64,000 bases of DNA from Ampelocalamus luodianensis (GCA_036346255.1 CM070623.1:25240875-25304874), one strand, 5' to 3'; counted from the stretch's first letter, positions 47,478 through 59,130 are shown. The notes: generated by a model from the sequence alone, not told the origin. Translations and numbers: made by a program.

Positions 47478-47534
47478 CACACGGTTCGTGTTGAAAAGCC
47501 TGAAAATAAATAAAAGGGTGACCATGGTCTTCAC

Positions 47535-48378
47535 TAGCGATTTCGGCGTAAACGTCCAAAATTACTCAAATTAAAGAATGCTTATGCTCCAGCAGCTCAC
47601 CTCGATCACAAGGAAGGTGTCAATGAAGTCCGCCGGGGAAGGTCCAAGGCGGCTGGTCGTCGGTGAACAGAGGCAACGGCGGCAAGCTCCTCGGTGATAG
47701 GTCTTCTCGGTGGAAATAAACTGAAACGAAGCATATGTACAGCTTTAGGAGGACATATAGGTGGGAAAATCGACCTTAGTGGGGTCGAGCACTCATTGAA
47801 GAAGAGTTGGCATCGACAGGCGGTGGCGGTGATAGCTCGACGTGGGCGACAATAGCTGAAATGAACCATATGATCGAGTGGGCTTAGTGAGGTGAGGCGA
47901 TACTAAAACCGAGCACGGAGTGGCGCTGATGGACTCATCGTAGCGCCAGAGATGGAGAAGAAGACTGTTAAGGAGTACACTACAACAGATGATATAAGTA
48001 AGCGAGCAAAACGGCGACCGCTCTGCGTGATGGGATAATTGTCACGCACGGCCACCAAAACCGCTCGTGACATGCATAATATCACGCATGCTATTATTAA
48101 GAACCGTCTAGAAAATATCACAAACGATTTCCAACAACAAACCGTCTGTGATATGTAGCAATATCACAGACGGTTATTGTTAAGAACCGTCTGTGATATT
48201 TCACAGACGATTTTTATCATCAACCGTCTGTGATATTACTTCTTCACAGACGGTTTTTAGCGTGGCTAGTAATACAGATTGTCTCTAAACCAAAACCGTC
48301 TGTGATGTCATGTAATACAGACGGTTTTGATCAACCGTCTGTGATGAGACGTCCAGTATTAGTCTTTCTGTAGTAGTG
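47535..48378 (-). mobile_element. 5' end of the CACTA element with subterminal array and terminus
   Basis: Minus-strand leader followed by about ten ACCGTCTGTGATA motifs in both orientations (48100-48360). The terminus CACTACTACAGAAAGAC is at 48362-48378 on the minus strand. The opposite terminus is missing or not recognised. Confidence 0.8.
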
Positions 48379-48701
48379 CTTAGTCTAAGACTTTGACCAC
48401 ATTGGTCTATGACCCTTGGTCTAAGACTATGCATGTTTTGGAATTTTAGTAATGCATATGTCTTTACACATATGTGCCCAATTCCAACATTAACAACTAC
48501 TTTGATTTGGTTTGATCTTTGTTCTTTTCCGTGCATAATCTACGAAGGTTGATGGGAGTCTGTGACCAGTCACACACCTTTATTCATGTCTCTCGTTGAG
48601 CATTCCTTAGTATGCTTGTTTCCCATGAATTTTTATACAGGTATGATGTATCTGATCCCTCCTCTGCACGGATGATTTCTGCACTTGCTTCAATGGTTGA
48701 C
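48379..48701. repeat. Flank of the CACTA element, also present at 56486-56800
   Basis: Sequence outside the CACTA terminus that continues to match the second copy. It ends at CAATGGTTGAC in both places. It includes GTCTAAGAC/GGTCTAAGAC palindromic pieces. No coding seen. Confidence 0.8.
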
Positions 48702-49952
48702 AGATAAATATTTCCTTTTTTTATGTCTGTTTTTGCTGTATCAAGTTTGCAAATTTTACACGTTTTTGCTGTATCAAGTTTGCAAATTTTACACATATTG
48801 AATTGTCCCAATAATTATTGGGTGTCGTCTTTCTATATTTCAGAACTTTTATTTCTGATATTGTTTTTAGTTTTGAATATAGTGAAGTTTATTACGGGTT
48901 TTTTATGTATATTTGTATTCGTGAACGTAGATAAAGATAACTATTTGTATTTATCTTTTTATTCGTATGCATGAATGATTAAGACAAAATTAGTTTGATC
49001 AAGAATTCAAGCAGTTATTCATCTATATACTTGACCAATCCTGTGTGATAGCTTTTCAGTCGTAGATCCTGCAGTATACACGGCAGTTTCCTTTAATTAA
49101 TTCTTTCATGCCAAGTATTTGATGGATTTCTTCTTTATACATCCGGTTAATCTAAACAAATTTTATCGTCTTGCTTTCATTTATGCTAGCTCTACCATAT
49201 TTCTATCCATTGTTTTCTACCTCCATCCTCAACAAACTGCTTCCTACAAATTAAGTGTGAAACATGAGGAATCAGGATGCGTGCCTGACAAGAGACATAA
49301 GGGTTTAGGTTACGGTTTAGGGACGCAAAACATAACAACAACATTTTCTTTGCATGCTAAGTATTGCTCACCGACGTACGCAACAAATCTCAACAAAGAG
49401 CAGAAGTGAAGGGGATGAGTACCCAACGCTATCAATTCGATAGTACTCACAGCCCAAACCAAGCCATGTATGTATATCTCAAAGGTTAAGCAGTGGTGCT
49501 ATTCATACGGACTAAAGTTGTGTTTCGTTGTTTATATTAAGTGGTATATGTATGAGTTGGTTTAAAGAAAAAGTTATTTATGTGTTTGGTTGTTTCAATA
49601 AAACTATCTCATCTTAGATGATAGGATATAAATTTATGAAATATTTTCTTTAGATGTTGAACAATCTCATTCATCTAAAACAATAGAATCATATGGTACA
49701 AGATCATCTCATCCCGTTCAACTTTATCACACCAACCAAACACACACTACACACATACAACGCACTTACTAGAGTGGGCCCATTGGCCAGGTCGGATGAA
49801 ATAGCACGACACGTGATTAAAAGAGATATTTAGACTACAAGAAAGAGCAGCCCTGAACTTCCAAACACCGAACGACGTTGATCATCACGTGAACTTCCAA
49901 ACACCTGACCGCGCGCTGGCTAAGTCCACGTCAGTCCGTAGCCCTTAAGGAG
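48702..49952. other. AT-rich DNA with a 34-bp duplication and a MITE-like patch
   Basis: TTTTTGCTGTATCAAGTTTG and its following 14 bases are duplicated in tandem at 48728 and 48762. 49512-49752 begins GTTGTGTTTCGTTG and ends CCAACCAAACACAC, a loose inverted pair of the kind seen at miniature elements; no target duplication was confirmed. No gene seen. Confidence 0.35.
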
Positions 49953-50440
49953 TTTTTGGCATACGTAATAGTAAAACTAATCTCCTGCGTATTAAAGGCA
50001 AAATATAACACATTGTATGTACTCCAAAGGACTAGATTTGCCAAGGACATGACACATGGCGAATCCACCCCAGTGACGTGGAAATGCCTTGCCTGGCACC
50101 CAGGGGAGCAGAAATATCCTCGTCCGGCCCCAGGGATGCAGAAATAGCCTCGTCCAGCCCCTCGGGCGTGGATTCTCTCTTTTTCAGAAAAGACTGAAAG
50201 TTGTAGGAATTTTTAAATATAACAAATAAGCTCCAAAAATTATAAAAAAAATTGTGAAAACTCCTAACATAATGTACTTGCTTGTGTAATGTTCACATAA
50301 TTTTATCTGTTTTGCATTTTTCTTAAAAATTCCTTTTATGATACTATTTGTATGTAAATAAAATAATTGATTTGAGGAAAATTTTAAAAACATGCTCAAA
50401 ATACTTTTCACATTTATTCTCAGTATAATTATCACAAGTT
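49953..50440. repeat. Inverted copy of 63451-63846, left of the composite element
   Basis: Runs from TTTTTGGCATACGTAATAG through GACATGACACATGGC, GTGGATTCTCTCTTTTTCAG and CACATTTATTCTCAGTATAA. The same order appears on the minus strand at the right side of the window with frequent substitutions. It may be the two ends of a larger, older element or two copies of one repeat family. Confidence 0.7.
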
Positions 50441-50558
50441 TAGATTTTTTGGATGTTACAAATCGAGTGATCATATCATACAAAACCGAAAATCGTAGAT
50501 AGTAAAAATAGTAATATGATTACTACTACTCGGAGCACGAAGGAAAATGATATTGGTA

Positions 50559-50568
50559 CCCGAAGTCA
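50559..50568. other. Target duplication CCCGAAGTCA (left copy)
   Basis: Identical to 62231-62240. Host copies of the same repeat at about 62280 and 63047 run uninterrupted through this point, showing where the insertion happened. Confidence 0.75.
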
Positions 50569-50660
50569 AAAATTTTTTAAAATAATCTATTTTTTATTAT
50601 AAATTACAAATTTATTCTTGCGATCTTTTTTACAGAAAATACTATCGTCGCTTAATGGTT
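50569..50660 (+). repeat. Left terminal inverted repeat
   Basis: Starts AAAATTTTTTAAAATAATC and ends GTCGCTTAATGGTT. Only the outermost four bases and a few inner ones differ from the right copy. Confidence 0.8.
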
Positions 50661-51530
50661 CAAAAATAGACCCGCAATGTTTGAATAACAAAGGGTATCA
50701 CAATCTTATGACCAAGTTCAAAGAACGCACTAATAAAGAGTACAATGTAAGCAATTAAAGAACCATTGGGATAGTTTGAAAAGGGACTATTCTAATTGGA
50801 AGACATTGAAGCTCCATGCATCGGGGCTAGGCATCGATCCTAACATTTGATCCATTGAGGCAAGTGATCGGTGGTGGTTGAATGATTAAGGTATACAATC
50901 TTTAATATTGTTGCATGTGTATTGGATTTTAATTGTTCAAATTGTTTCATGCATTCTTGCATTTCTAATGACAGCCATGCCACAATGTAGCAAGTTCAAG
51001 AAAGCACCCGCAACATGAGGACAGCTCGACATCATTTTTGATGGTGCAAGTTGTACGAATGAATCCTCTCTTGTCCCCGGAGCGGATGGTGCTACCCATG
51101 TCAATCTTGAGGATGATGAGGTGAGGTGATGAGCCTCGGGATGAGGAGGGAACCACTTGCACCAAAGAAGTCAATCCATGTGGACAAGGGCAAGAAGAGA
51201 GTCACCATGGCTCACCAAGTGGGAAGAGGCCAAGAAGACATACAAAGACGTGCAATCAAGCGTTTGGTGGATATTATGGAGAGGTCTCATGGTAGCAAGA
51301 ATTCTGTGACCAGTGCACCTAGTTCAGTGGTTGATCCTGTTAGGCAAGAGATATCTGAGATGATTGATTTGGTTATTGAGGCGGGGGCCGAAGAAGGGAG
51401 TGATGAGCATTTCTATGCCACACAACTCCTCATCAAGAAGGAGTATCGAGATGTCTTTCACACACCGAAGACACCTCAAGGGCGGCTAGCATGGCTTACA
51501 AGGACATGGGAGGAGAAGAAGAGGCGTTAG
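50641..51530 (+). pseudogene. PIF/Harbinger ORF1, Myb/SANT-like protein, broken
   Basis: The DNA-binding partner of PIF/Harbinger transposases. Translated pieces: NNKGYHNLMTKFKERTNKEYN, NHWDSLKRDYSNWKTLKLHASGLGIDPN, SIEASDRWW (the plant Myb/SANT-like domain), then after an intron-like gap DIIFDGASCTNESSLVPGADG and a basic C-terminal part ending WLTRTWEEKKRR at 51530. Several stops interrupt it. The N-terminus runs straight out of the composite element's left inverted repeat, so this gene has lost its own start and left terminus. Confidence 0.75.
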
Positions 51531-51614
51531 TTTGTTTTAATTGTCCTGTGTTATGTAACATACTATGTGACTTGTTATGTCAGTTATGTATGCTACTTGG
51601 TAGTATCTTATAAC

Positions 51615-51825
51615 TATGTCATTTATTTATGTGCAATGGTGGTCATTTTTTAGTTGTGTCATTTATTTATGTGCAATGGTGGTCATTTTTTAGTTGTGTC
51701 ATTTATTTATGTGCAATGGTGGTCATTTTTTTAGTTGTGTCATTTGTTTATGTGTAGTGGTGGTCATTTTTTTAGTTGTGTCATTTGTTTATGTGTAGTT
51801 GTGGTCATTTTTTAATTATGTTATT
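51615..51825. repeat. 40-41 bp tandem repeat, five copies
   Basis: GTCATTTATTTATGTGCAAT, GGTGGTCATTTTTTAGTTGT recurs at 51618, 51658, 51698, 51739 and 51780. It lies between the two PIF/Harbinger genes. Confidence 0.9.
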
Positions 51826-51935
51826 TGTGTGTGCCAGATGAGCTATTCAAGTTCGTCTGGTTCAAGTGATGATGAATCAACTGATGAAGCAGTGGTGGAT
51901 GATGGTGGACCTGGATATGTTCTTGCCGCTTAGTT

Positions 51936-52962
51936 GTGATTGTCGCTGGATATTTTGATAACTATGGTGACTCTAGTACGAAGAGGCCAAGGAAAATACC
52001 TATAATTACGGGGATCCAATGGGTTGAGGATACACTTGCTAGTGCACAAGAGTGCTATGACATGTTTAGAATGCGAAGGTCGGTTTTTCTTCACCTTCAT
52101 GACACTCTTGTTAATAACTATGGCTTGAAATCAATCATGGAGGTGAACTCAAAGGAAGCATTCGCAATGTTCGTATGGACCTGTGGAGCTCCTCAATCCA
52201 ACCGCCAAGTCAATAACCGGTTTGGCCATTCCAAAGAAACCGTGAGTAGGAAGTTTGCGGAGGTTTTGGAATGTGTGTACCGTCTTGGTGTTGACAACAT
52301 AAAGCCTACAAATCCTCAATTCTCGACAATACATCGTAGACTTCAGGAGGGAAGGTTTTCCCCTCATTTTAATAATTGCATTGGTGCGATCGATGGGACA
52401 CATGTACATGTGACAGTTGTTGCATGAGAGACGACCAAAGCATTTCAACCTACACGGATACACTAGTCGAATGTCATGGTTGTTTGTGATTTCGACATGA
52501 GGTTCACTTTGTTTGCACTGGCCGCCCGGTCGCACACGACACGCGCATACTCCTTGATACTTTGGTAACGCATAAGGACTACTTTCCACATCCTCCTGAA
52601 GGTACTTTCCTTATTATTTCCACATACATTACCAACCTTCGTATATGGGTCAATAGTTCTTTTTCATTTGTATTGTAGGAAAGTATTATCTAGTGGATTC
52701 CGGATACCCAAACCGCAAAGGTTATCTATCTCCATACAAGAACCAAAGGTATCATGTACCTGAATTTCAAAACGGTGGTACACCGCTTGGACTGAAAGAG
52801 GTGTTCAATTTTCATCATTCTTCCCTCCGGAATGTTATTGAGCGTACATTTGGTATTTGGAAGATGAAGTGGCGATTCTACCGAGAATCCCAAGTTACCA
52901 TGAGGACAAGCAAAAGAAAATTATCGTTGCAACAATGGCTTTGCATAATTTTATTCGGATAG
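51936..52962 (+). pseudogene. PIF/Harbinger transposase (HARBI1-like DDE), broken
   Basis: Cut-and-paste nuclease of the PIF/Harbinger superfamily. Visible: RKIPIITGIQWVED, CYDMFRMRRSVFLHLHD, NNRFGHSKETVSRKF, the first catalytic block NNCIGAIDGTHV, CDFDMRFTLFALA, the second block YYLVDSGYPNRKGYLSPYK, and the third FNFHHSSLRNVIERTFGIWK. The D, D and E positions are all present, but a TGA at 52425-52427 and further stops and frame changes up to 52690 break the frame. Length and order match the family. Confidence 0.85.
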
Positions 52963-53857
52963 TGCTTTGATTGATAATGATTTTGCTCGTGCGAGAGGAA
53001 TAGGGATTATGTGGACGGGGATATGTCCACTAACATTAGCGCATATGATGATACAATCTGTTATGGATGATGTTGACATGAACGACTCCGTGGACGCTAT
53101 TGCAATAGCTTTGGTAGCATGACGATAGGATAGTTGGTAGCATGACGGTGTCCGTGTGTTTTCTTATTGCAGCAGTCTACTAGAGTTGTGGTCTTATTTT
53201 TCAAATTGTAAGAGTTGTCGCTGCCTTATTTTTCATACTTGTGCAAGTTTTTATGGTGAAATTGGTTATGTGAAGATTCCAGAGGCAAGCATTGTGGATT
53301 TGTCCAATTTGTATTTGTTTTTTCTTACATATGACAAAGGCATTATCACAAGATGTTGAAAGCAAGTCCGTCATACCACTCAAGAGGCCTAGCATGATCA
53401 ATGGATGGATTTTTTTGCATGGAATATGGTCTTATATTGGTCAATGTTTCTGTCTATGTGAATAACTTGTAAAATAACATCTCATTATTCCTTTATGGTT
53501 GGTGTCTATCGTGCTCAATATCGGTGTTGTCGATATTGCGTATGTTCCCGCCAATTGCGTTAGTCGTCGTTAAAAGTCGTCAATTGTTGTTACATATCGT
53601 TAAATGTTGTTAAATATCGTTAAATATTGTCAAAGGTCGTCTAATGTTGTTAATTACGTTAAACGACATCAAACAAGTCATTACTCTCATCAGGGGTATT
53701 TGAGACATTTCTCATTTCGAAGCTTACGACAACTTATCTAAAAGTCGACGACCAAACAATGAATCGTAAAAGCCCAATTGCTCAAATTTCAAACGAAAAA
53801 GCTCAAGAAGACAAACCCAAAGCCGCCAAAGAAAGCTACACTGTACAAAGCAGGGCC
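52963..53857 (+). other. 3' region and right end of the PIF/Harbinger element
   Basis: Non-coding. Ends CTTTGTACAG-complement then AGGGCC at 53857, resembling PIF/Tourist termini read inward as GGCCCTG. TAA, the usual PIF target, follows (53858-53860) and is the first base triplet shared with the other CACTA copy. The left terminus is missing. Confidence 0.55.
53560..53660. repeat. Degenerate 10-bp tandem repeat
   Basis: Alternating GTTGTTAAAT and ATCGTTAAAT units with substitutions (about ten). Confidence 0.7.
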
Positions 53858-54022
53858 TAAGTCAAGCCGTGCATTGACACCATCCATTGTGTTGTCACGA
53901 ATGTTCAGTAAGAGACCAGTCAAGCTGTCACATACATTCTTCTCTACGTGCATAACGTCGATACAGTGACGAGCTTCTAGGTGCTCCCAATAAGGTAAGT
54001 CCCAAAATATTGATCTCTTCTT

Positions 54023-55623
54023 TCAGATATTCTTCTCACGGGTCCTCGATTTACATTCCTTTCTGAGCACAACATCTAAATCCTTAACCATATCATAGAC
54101 CTCTTTTCCGCTTAAATGCCTTGGAGCTGAACTGTCCTCCTTCTCTCCGTTGAATTGTTTCTTCATCCTGCGGTATGGGTGAGCCCTCCGGAGGAACCTA
54201 CGGCGACGCATGTACACGGTTCTGCGCGAGTGCTTCAGCTACACACTCTCGGTATCATCTAAACAGTGAGTACATGCTTGGGCCCCTTTTGTACTCTGGC
54301 CCGACAAATTAACAAGGACAGGATAATCATTTATGGTGCAGAACAACAATGAGCATACAATGAAGTACTCTCGTTTGTACGCATCCCATACCTGTACCCC
54401 TTCAATCCACAGTATTTTTAGATCTTCAATCAATAGTGCTAGGTACACATCAATATCATTCTCAGGTTGCTTCGGCCCTTGGATAAGTATCGACAGCAAA
54501 ATATACTTCCGCTTCATACACAACCAAGGAGGAAGCTTGTACATACAGAGAGCCACGGGCCAAGTGCTATGTCGGCTGCTCATGTTACCGAAATGATTCA
54601 TTCTAATTGTACTCAATCCAAACCTTATATTCCTCGATTCCACACCGAAGTCTACAAACCTCCTATCGATATTTCTCCACTGGGTGGAATCAGTAGGGTA
54701 TCTTAACTTTCCATCCTGCTTACGCTCCTTTGAGTGCCAACGCAGCAGTTTTGCCTCATTTGGGTTCGCAAAAAACCGCTTCAAACGGGGAATTACAGGA
54801 AGATACCACGCCACCTTAGCAGGAGGTCCTTTCTTCACCTCGATTCCCTTGCTATCATCTGATTGATTCTTACGTTTGTATCGGGATGCGTTGCACACGG
54901 GACATACATACATGTCTGCGCATTCTTTACGGAGAGAATACAATGCTCGGACATGCATGTATTTTTCTACTTCCATTCCCAACTGACAAAGAACATTCTT
55001 GGCTCAGAGGTGGTTTTGGGCAACTCGCTTCCATCCGTAGCATGTCCGCTAAGAGACCTAACAAATGCGTGAAACTCTTGTCTGACCAACCGCTGCTTGC
55101 CTTCAATTTCAGCAGCTCAAGCGCGGATGACAACCTTGTGTATTCCGCCACTACCGAACAAAGGCTTCTCCGAGTCCTTCATCAAGCCCTCGAATTTACT
55201 AAACTCTCTCTCACTATAGTTCACTTCTACATCGCAAGCATCCGATCCGATTGTCATCGTGCGTTCTATCCGACCGGAACCATAATCGCCTTCATCGGCG
55301 GCATATCGCTTGACTTCGCACGATGTCGTTATTACTACCTTCTTGTATAATCGCTCTTCACCGTGGATCGTCCAACGTATACCCTTTTGAAACCCCTTCA
55401 ATCAAATATGATTCGATTTGCGCTGGTTGTCAAATATCTTCGATTCTCGCAGTCAATGCATGAACAGTACATATATTTCGCCCCTTTATTCAACATATTC
55501 CTCTCGGCAGCTTTTGTAAAAGCACACATGCTATTAATGTATTCTTCACTCACACGGTTCTTAGCGTATATCCAGCTACGGTCCATCACACGGTTCGTGT
55601 TGAAAAGCCTGAAAATAAATAAA
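54023..55623 (-). pseudogene. CACTA TNP2-type transposase gene, second partial copy
   Basis: Starts near 55586 (MDRSWIYAKNRVSEEY) and carries the Transposase_21 core on 54239-54982 as in the first copy. The in-frame TAG at 54239-54241 and TGA at 54023-54025 are the same as in the first copy. The N-terminal third (54930-55440) is scrambled by small indels. The 3' half (DUF4218, DUF4216) is absent because homology stops at 53858. Confidence 0.85.
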
Positions 55624-56485
55624 AGGGTGACCATGGTCTTCACTAGCGATTTCGGCGTAAACGTCCAAAACTACTCAAATTAAAGAATGCTTATGCTCCA
55701 GCAGCTCACCTCGATCACAAGGAAGGTGTCAATGAAGTCCGCCGGGGAAGGTCCAAGGCGGCTGGTCGTCGGTGAACAGAGGCAACGGCGGCAAGCTCCT
55801 CGGTGATAGGTCTTCTAGGTGGAAATAAACTGAAACGAAGCATATGTACAGCTTTAGGAGGACATATAGGTGGGAAAATCGACCTTAGTGGGGTCGAGCA
55901 CTCATTGAAGAAGAGTTGGCATCGACAGGCGGTGGCGGTGATAGCTCGACGTGGGCGACAATAGCTGAAATGAACCATATGATCGAGTGGGCTTAGTGAG
56001 GTGAGGCGATACTAAAACCGAGCACGGAGTGGCGCTGATGGACTCATCGTAGCGCCAGAGATGGAGAAGAAGACCGCAAGGAGTACACTACAACATGATA
56101 TAAGTAAGCGAGCAAAACGGCGCAGACCGCTCGTGATGGGATAATTGTCACGACGGTTTCACCAAAACCGCTCGTGACATGCAAGAATATCACGCATGCG
56201 ATTATTAAGAACCGTCTAGAAAATATCACAAACAATTTCCAACAACAAACCGTCTGTGATATGTAGCAATATCACAGACGGTTATTGTTAAGAACCGCTC
56301 GTGATATTTCACGCATTTATTTTTATCATCAACCGCTCGTGATATTACTTCTTCCATTTGCGGTTTTAGCGTGGCTAGTAACACGATGGTCTCTAAACCA
56401 AAATCGCTCAGGATGTCATGTATACAGACGGTTTTGATCAACCGCCCGTGATGAGACGCCCAAAGATAGTCTTTACGTAGTAGTG

Positions 56486-56800
56486 CTTAGTCTAAGACTT
56501 TGACCACATTGGTCTATGACCCTTGGTCTAAGACTATGCATGTTTTAGAATTTTAGTAATGAATATGTCTTTACACATATGTGCCCAATTCCAACATTAA
56601 CAACTACTTTGATTTGGTTTGATCTTTGTTCTTTCCGTGCATAATCTACGAAGGTTGATGGGAGTCTGTGACCACACACACCTTTATTCATGTCTCGTTG
56701 AGCATTCCTTAGTATGCTTGTTTCCATGAATTTTTATACGGTATGATGTATCCGATCCCTCCTCCGCACTGATGATTTCGCACTTGCTTCAATGGTTGAC
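56486..56800. other. CACTA outside flank in the second copy
   Basis: Matches 48379-48701. The plant-mobile-domain gene fragment begins directly after it. Confidence 0.75.
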
Positions 56801-58140
56801 TGGATGGTTCCATGCAGTTTGGCGGCGATGCCAAGCGGCAAACAGGCACGCGTGAGTAATCGGCATACATGCCCTGTTTTTTGCTGTGTTCTACTACGCA
56901 TGACTTCTAACTACATGTTACGTCTTGCAGGTTCAGTAGGAAGGGAGTCCGCCGCGGCACGAACTGGGGGAGTAGGATGAATGACTGGGTAGGGCAGTGG
57001 GAGGGCGCGCTACAAGACCGTGTGTAGGAGGACACCCCTTACGACCTACGATGCGTACCTCCGCTGGTACGCTCCTCAGACACGTACCAGGCTCGTACTT
57101 GCTGCAGATGAGCCCGCAGCACGTGTCCCGACACCGACAGACACATACCCTATGCATTTCGCGCAGGACGTCCACCGCACGGTACGTTACATCCTACTTC
57201 GAAAACTTCAGTTGTGCACTCCGCCATTACAGTTTTCACCAGGTCTTGTTTTTCATGTAGGCGAGTATCGCTACTGAGATTACGATGGACTGCCACTCAT
57301 GGCTTCAGAGGTTCATGGACGGTGTGGAGGGCACACACGAGGAGATGGCCCAGGCTATCCGTCGTGTGGCTGATCATGCCACACGTATTTTCGGCCTGTT
57401 GTCGTGAACCAGGCTCCCAGAGGTTGATACCAGCGGGTATCCCGTCGACGCCCCACGACGACGGCGCGCCATCCCGCCCAGCAGAAGAGCACAAAGAAGT
57501 AGAGGGTCGGGCGACCACGACGACACACCGACGCGCCCTGACGAGGCCGGATGCTCGACCAGCCCTGTCCGCCGAGGCCTAAGGAGGTTGGAGGTCCGCC
57601 GGGCACACTCAGACACCGCAGCAGCCGCACTCGCCGGTCCTCCACACCCCTTCGCCTTCCACACTCAGCACACACAGGGAGCGTACGGCGTGCCATACTT
57701 CCCTATGGACGCCTTCGCGCACACTATGGCACTAGCCGAGGGTACGTCACGTGCACGCATCGTGTTTTTTTAATTAACTAACAATATTTTACTGTGCAGG
57801 TCCAATTACCTATGACGAAGGGTCCTCCCCAGGCTTCACGGAAGCCCACTACTTCTTGGTGGACGACGACCCGGCACCTCAGCCCACACCCGCTGAGGTT
57901 CTCTCCGGGTCACAGCTCGACAGTGCGCCAGTACCCACACAGCAGCCGGTTCTGTCCACCCCTTTGCCTCTCGGTCCTCGTTAGACCAGGGCTCCAGACC
58001 GTCTTTCCCTATCGGGGCCAAGGCCCCGACACCCAGCGCAGAGGAGGAGGCCCAAGCGAGCTCGTAGGGGAGGACACGGAGGTGCAGTGGGCGGTGCCGA
58101 TGCGGGAGGGGATGCTTGGGGTGCGGTTGGCGGGGGCTAG
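56801..58140 (+). pseudogene. Plant-mobile-domain (PMD/MAIN-like) gene remnant
   Basis: C-terminal part of a transposon-derived plant mobile domain protein. Exons with GT...AG introns can be drawn: a short exon to 56851, intron 56852-56930, exon to 57181, intron 57182-57260, exon to 57741, intron 57742-57799, exon to about 58140. Text: NDWVGQWEGALQDR, then after a frame change YDAYLRWYAPQTRTRLVLA and PTPTDTYPMHF, which is the PMD C-terminal pattern; then HSWLQRFMDGVEGTHEEMAQ and a Pro/Arg-rich tail with RRRPKRARRGGHGG. The last junction restores frame (AEG-PITYDEG). Stops and frameshifts make it a pseudogene; the N-terminal PMD core is absent. Confidence 0.6.
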
Positions 58141-58441
58141 TAGGGGGTGTCCACCTACTCTGGCTGTACATTTGTTCGTTATGTCATACTTAAATTTTGC
58201 ACTTCATATGTGATGCCTGTAATACTTTTGCGTTCTTATGTGTACTTGTTCATACATCACATATTTGTCCAATGCATATGGACTTCTATAGCTTAAAGCA
58301 CACGACAAATCGATGCAACATGTCAACTTGATAAAAGGCAACCGCCATAACACATCCACCATTCAGTTACATGCTTTAGGAGATTGAACATAAGTGCGTA
58401 CAGAGCGGAGACTAGTGAGGTACAAGCTTCTCCGCCCGTGC
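58141..58441. other. Spacer between the PMD remnant and the GRF gene
   Basis: AT-rich 3' ends of convergent units. Nothing else seen. Confidence 0.4.
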
Positions 58442-59045
58442 CTAATGGTAGAAGGTGCCTCCCGCTACCCACATAGAGTGTTCTCCAGTTGGGCGCCTCG
58501 GACGTGGCTGGCTGTCGTTGTAGTGGCACGCACATATGCAGCTAGGGTTGGCGCAGCAGCATGTGGGATCATAGGAACTTCCTATGTTCACGACCTCCTC
58601 GTTGTCCCTCTCGCGCTGCATCTGTTGGCGGAGGTCATCATTTTGCTCCTTGAGATCGTCAATTTGCGCCTCCAAATCAAATAATCGGTTCCACAATGTA
58701 TGCACGTGCATCGAAACATGTCGTTCATGGGGACAATTGATCCAGCGGGTAAAGTTACATTTTGCCATCTGTGGTAAGGAACGGTTAGTATGGAGGACGT
58801 ATTAGCAGTAACATGAACAAAACTATTTACCCCAGAGTATGGGCATCGGAAGAAACGTCGTCCGCCATCGAAAGGGCAGTCCATGACCTGCACGATAGCG
58901 TCATCCTCGTGTCCGCATTTCGGCCATACCGGTTGAGCACGCATGTTCGGCATCAACCGGTAGTTAGGGCCGAAGTCCTCCCTCCTTTCCAGGAGAAGGT
59001 CTGGCTTCGGCGACCCCGGTTGGACTGGTCTCTGGCGTCCGCCAT
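58442..59045 (-). pseudogene. GRF-type zinc-finger gene, leftward, probably frameshifted
   Basis: Exon 2 is 58442-58768 and exon 1 ends at 58831, with a 62-bp GT...AG intron (58769-58830) joined at phase 0. The join gives RRFFRCPYSG-MAKCNFTRWIN, and with PKCGHEDDAIVQVMD upstream makes a GRF zinc finger (Cys, His/Cys, Cys, Cys, then FxxW). A coiled-coil helix LFDLEAQIDDLKEQNDDLRQQM follows, then a Cys-rich tail. The ATG at 59043-59045 lies about 90 bases after a TATA box, but its frame is shifted relative to the finger and meets a TGA first. Either one base was lost or another start is used. GRF proteins of this kind are abundant around grass transposons; function unknown. Confidence 0.65.
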
Positions 59046-59130
59046 CGTATGTTACTGTATGACGGAGAAAGTTGTTCTTCCTACGGTTTCAAGGATCGAG
59101 TGGTCCTACTTTCGGAGCGTGGGGCTTGTA

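Larger units (their letters stand above)
53858..56800 (-). repeat. Second copy of the CACTA 5' half plus its outside flank
   Basis: Colinear with 45726-48701. It covers part of the TNP2 gene, the leader, the subterminal array, the terminus (about 56485) and 315 bases of outside flank, then stops at GGTTGAC. The match is very high over 53858-54930 and 55440-56085, but three patches (about 54930-55440, 56085-56480, 56640-56800) carry many small differences. Confidence 0.92.
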
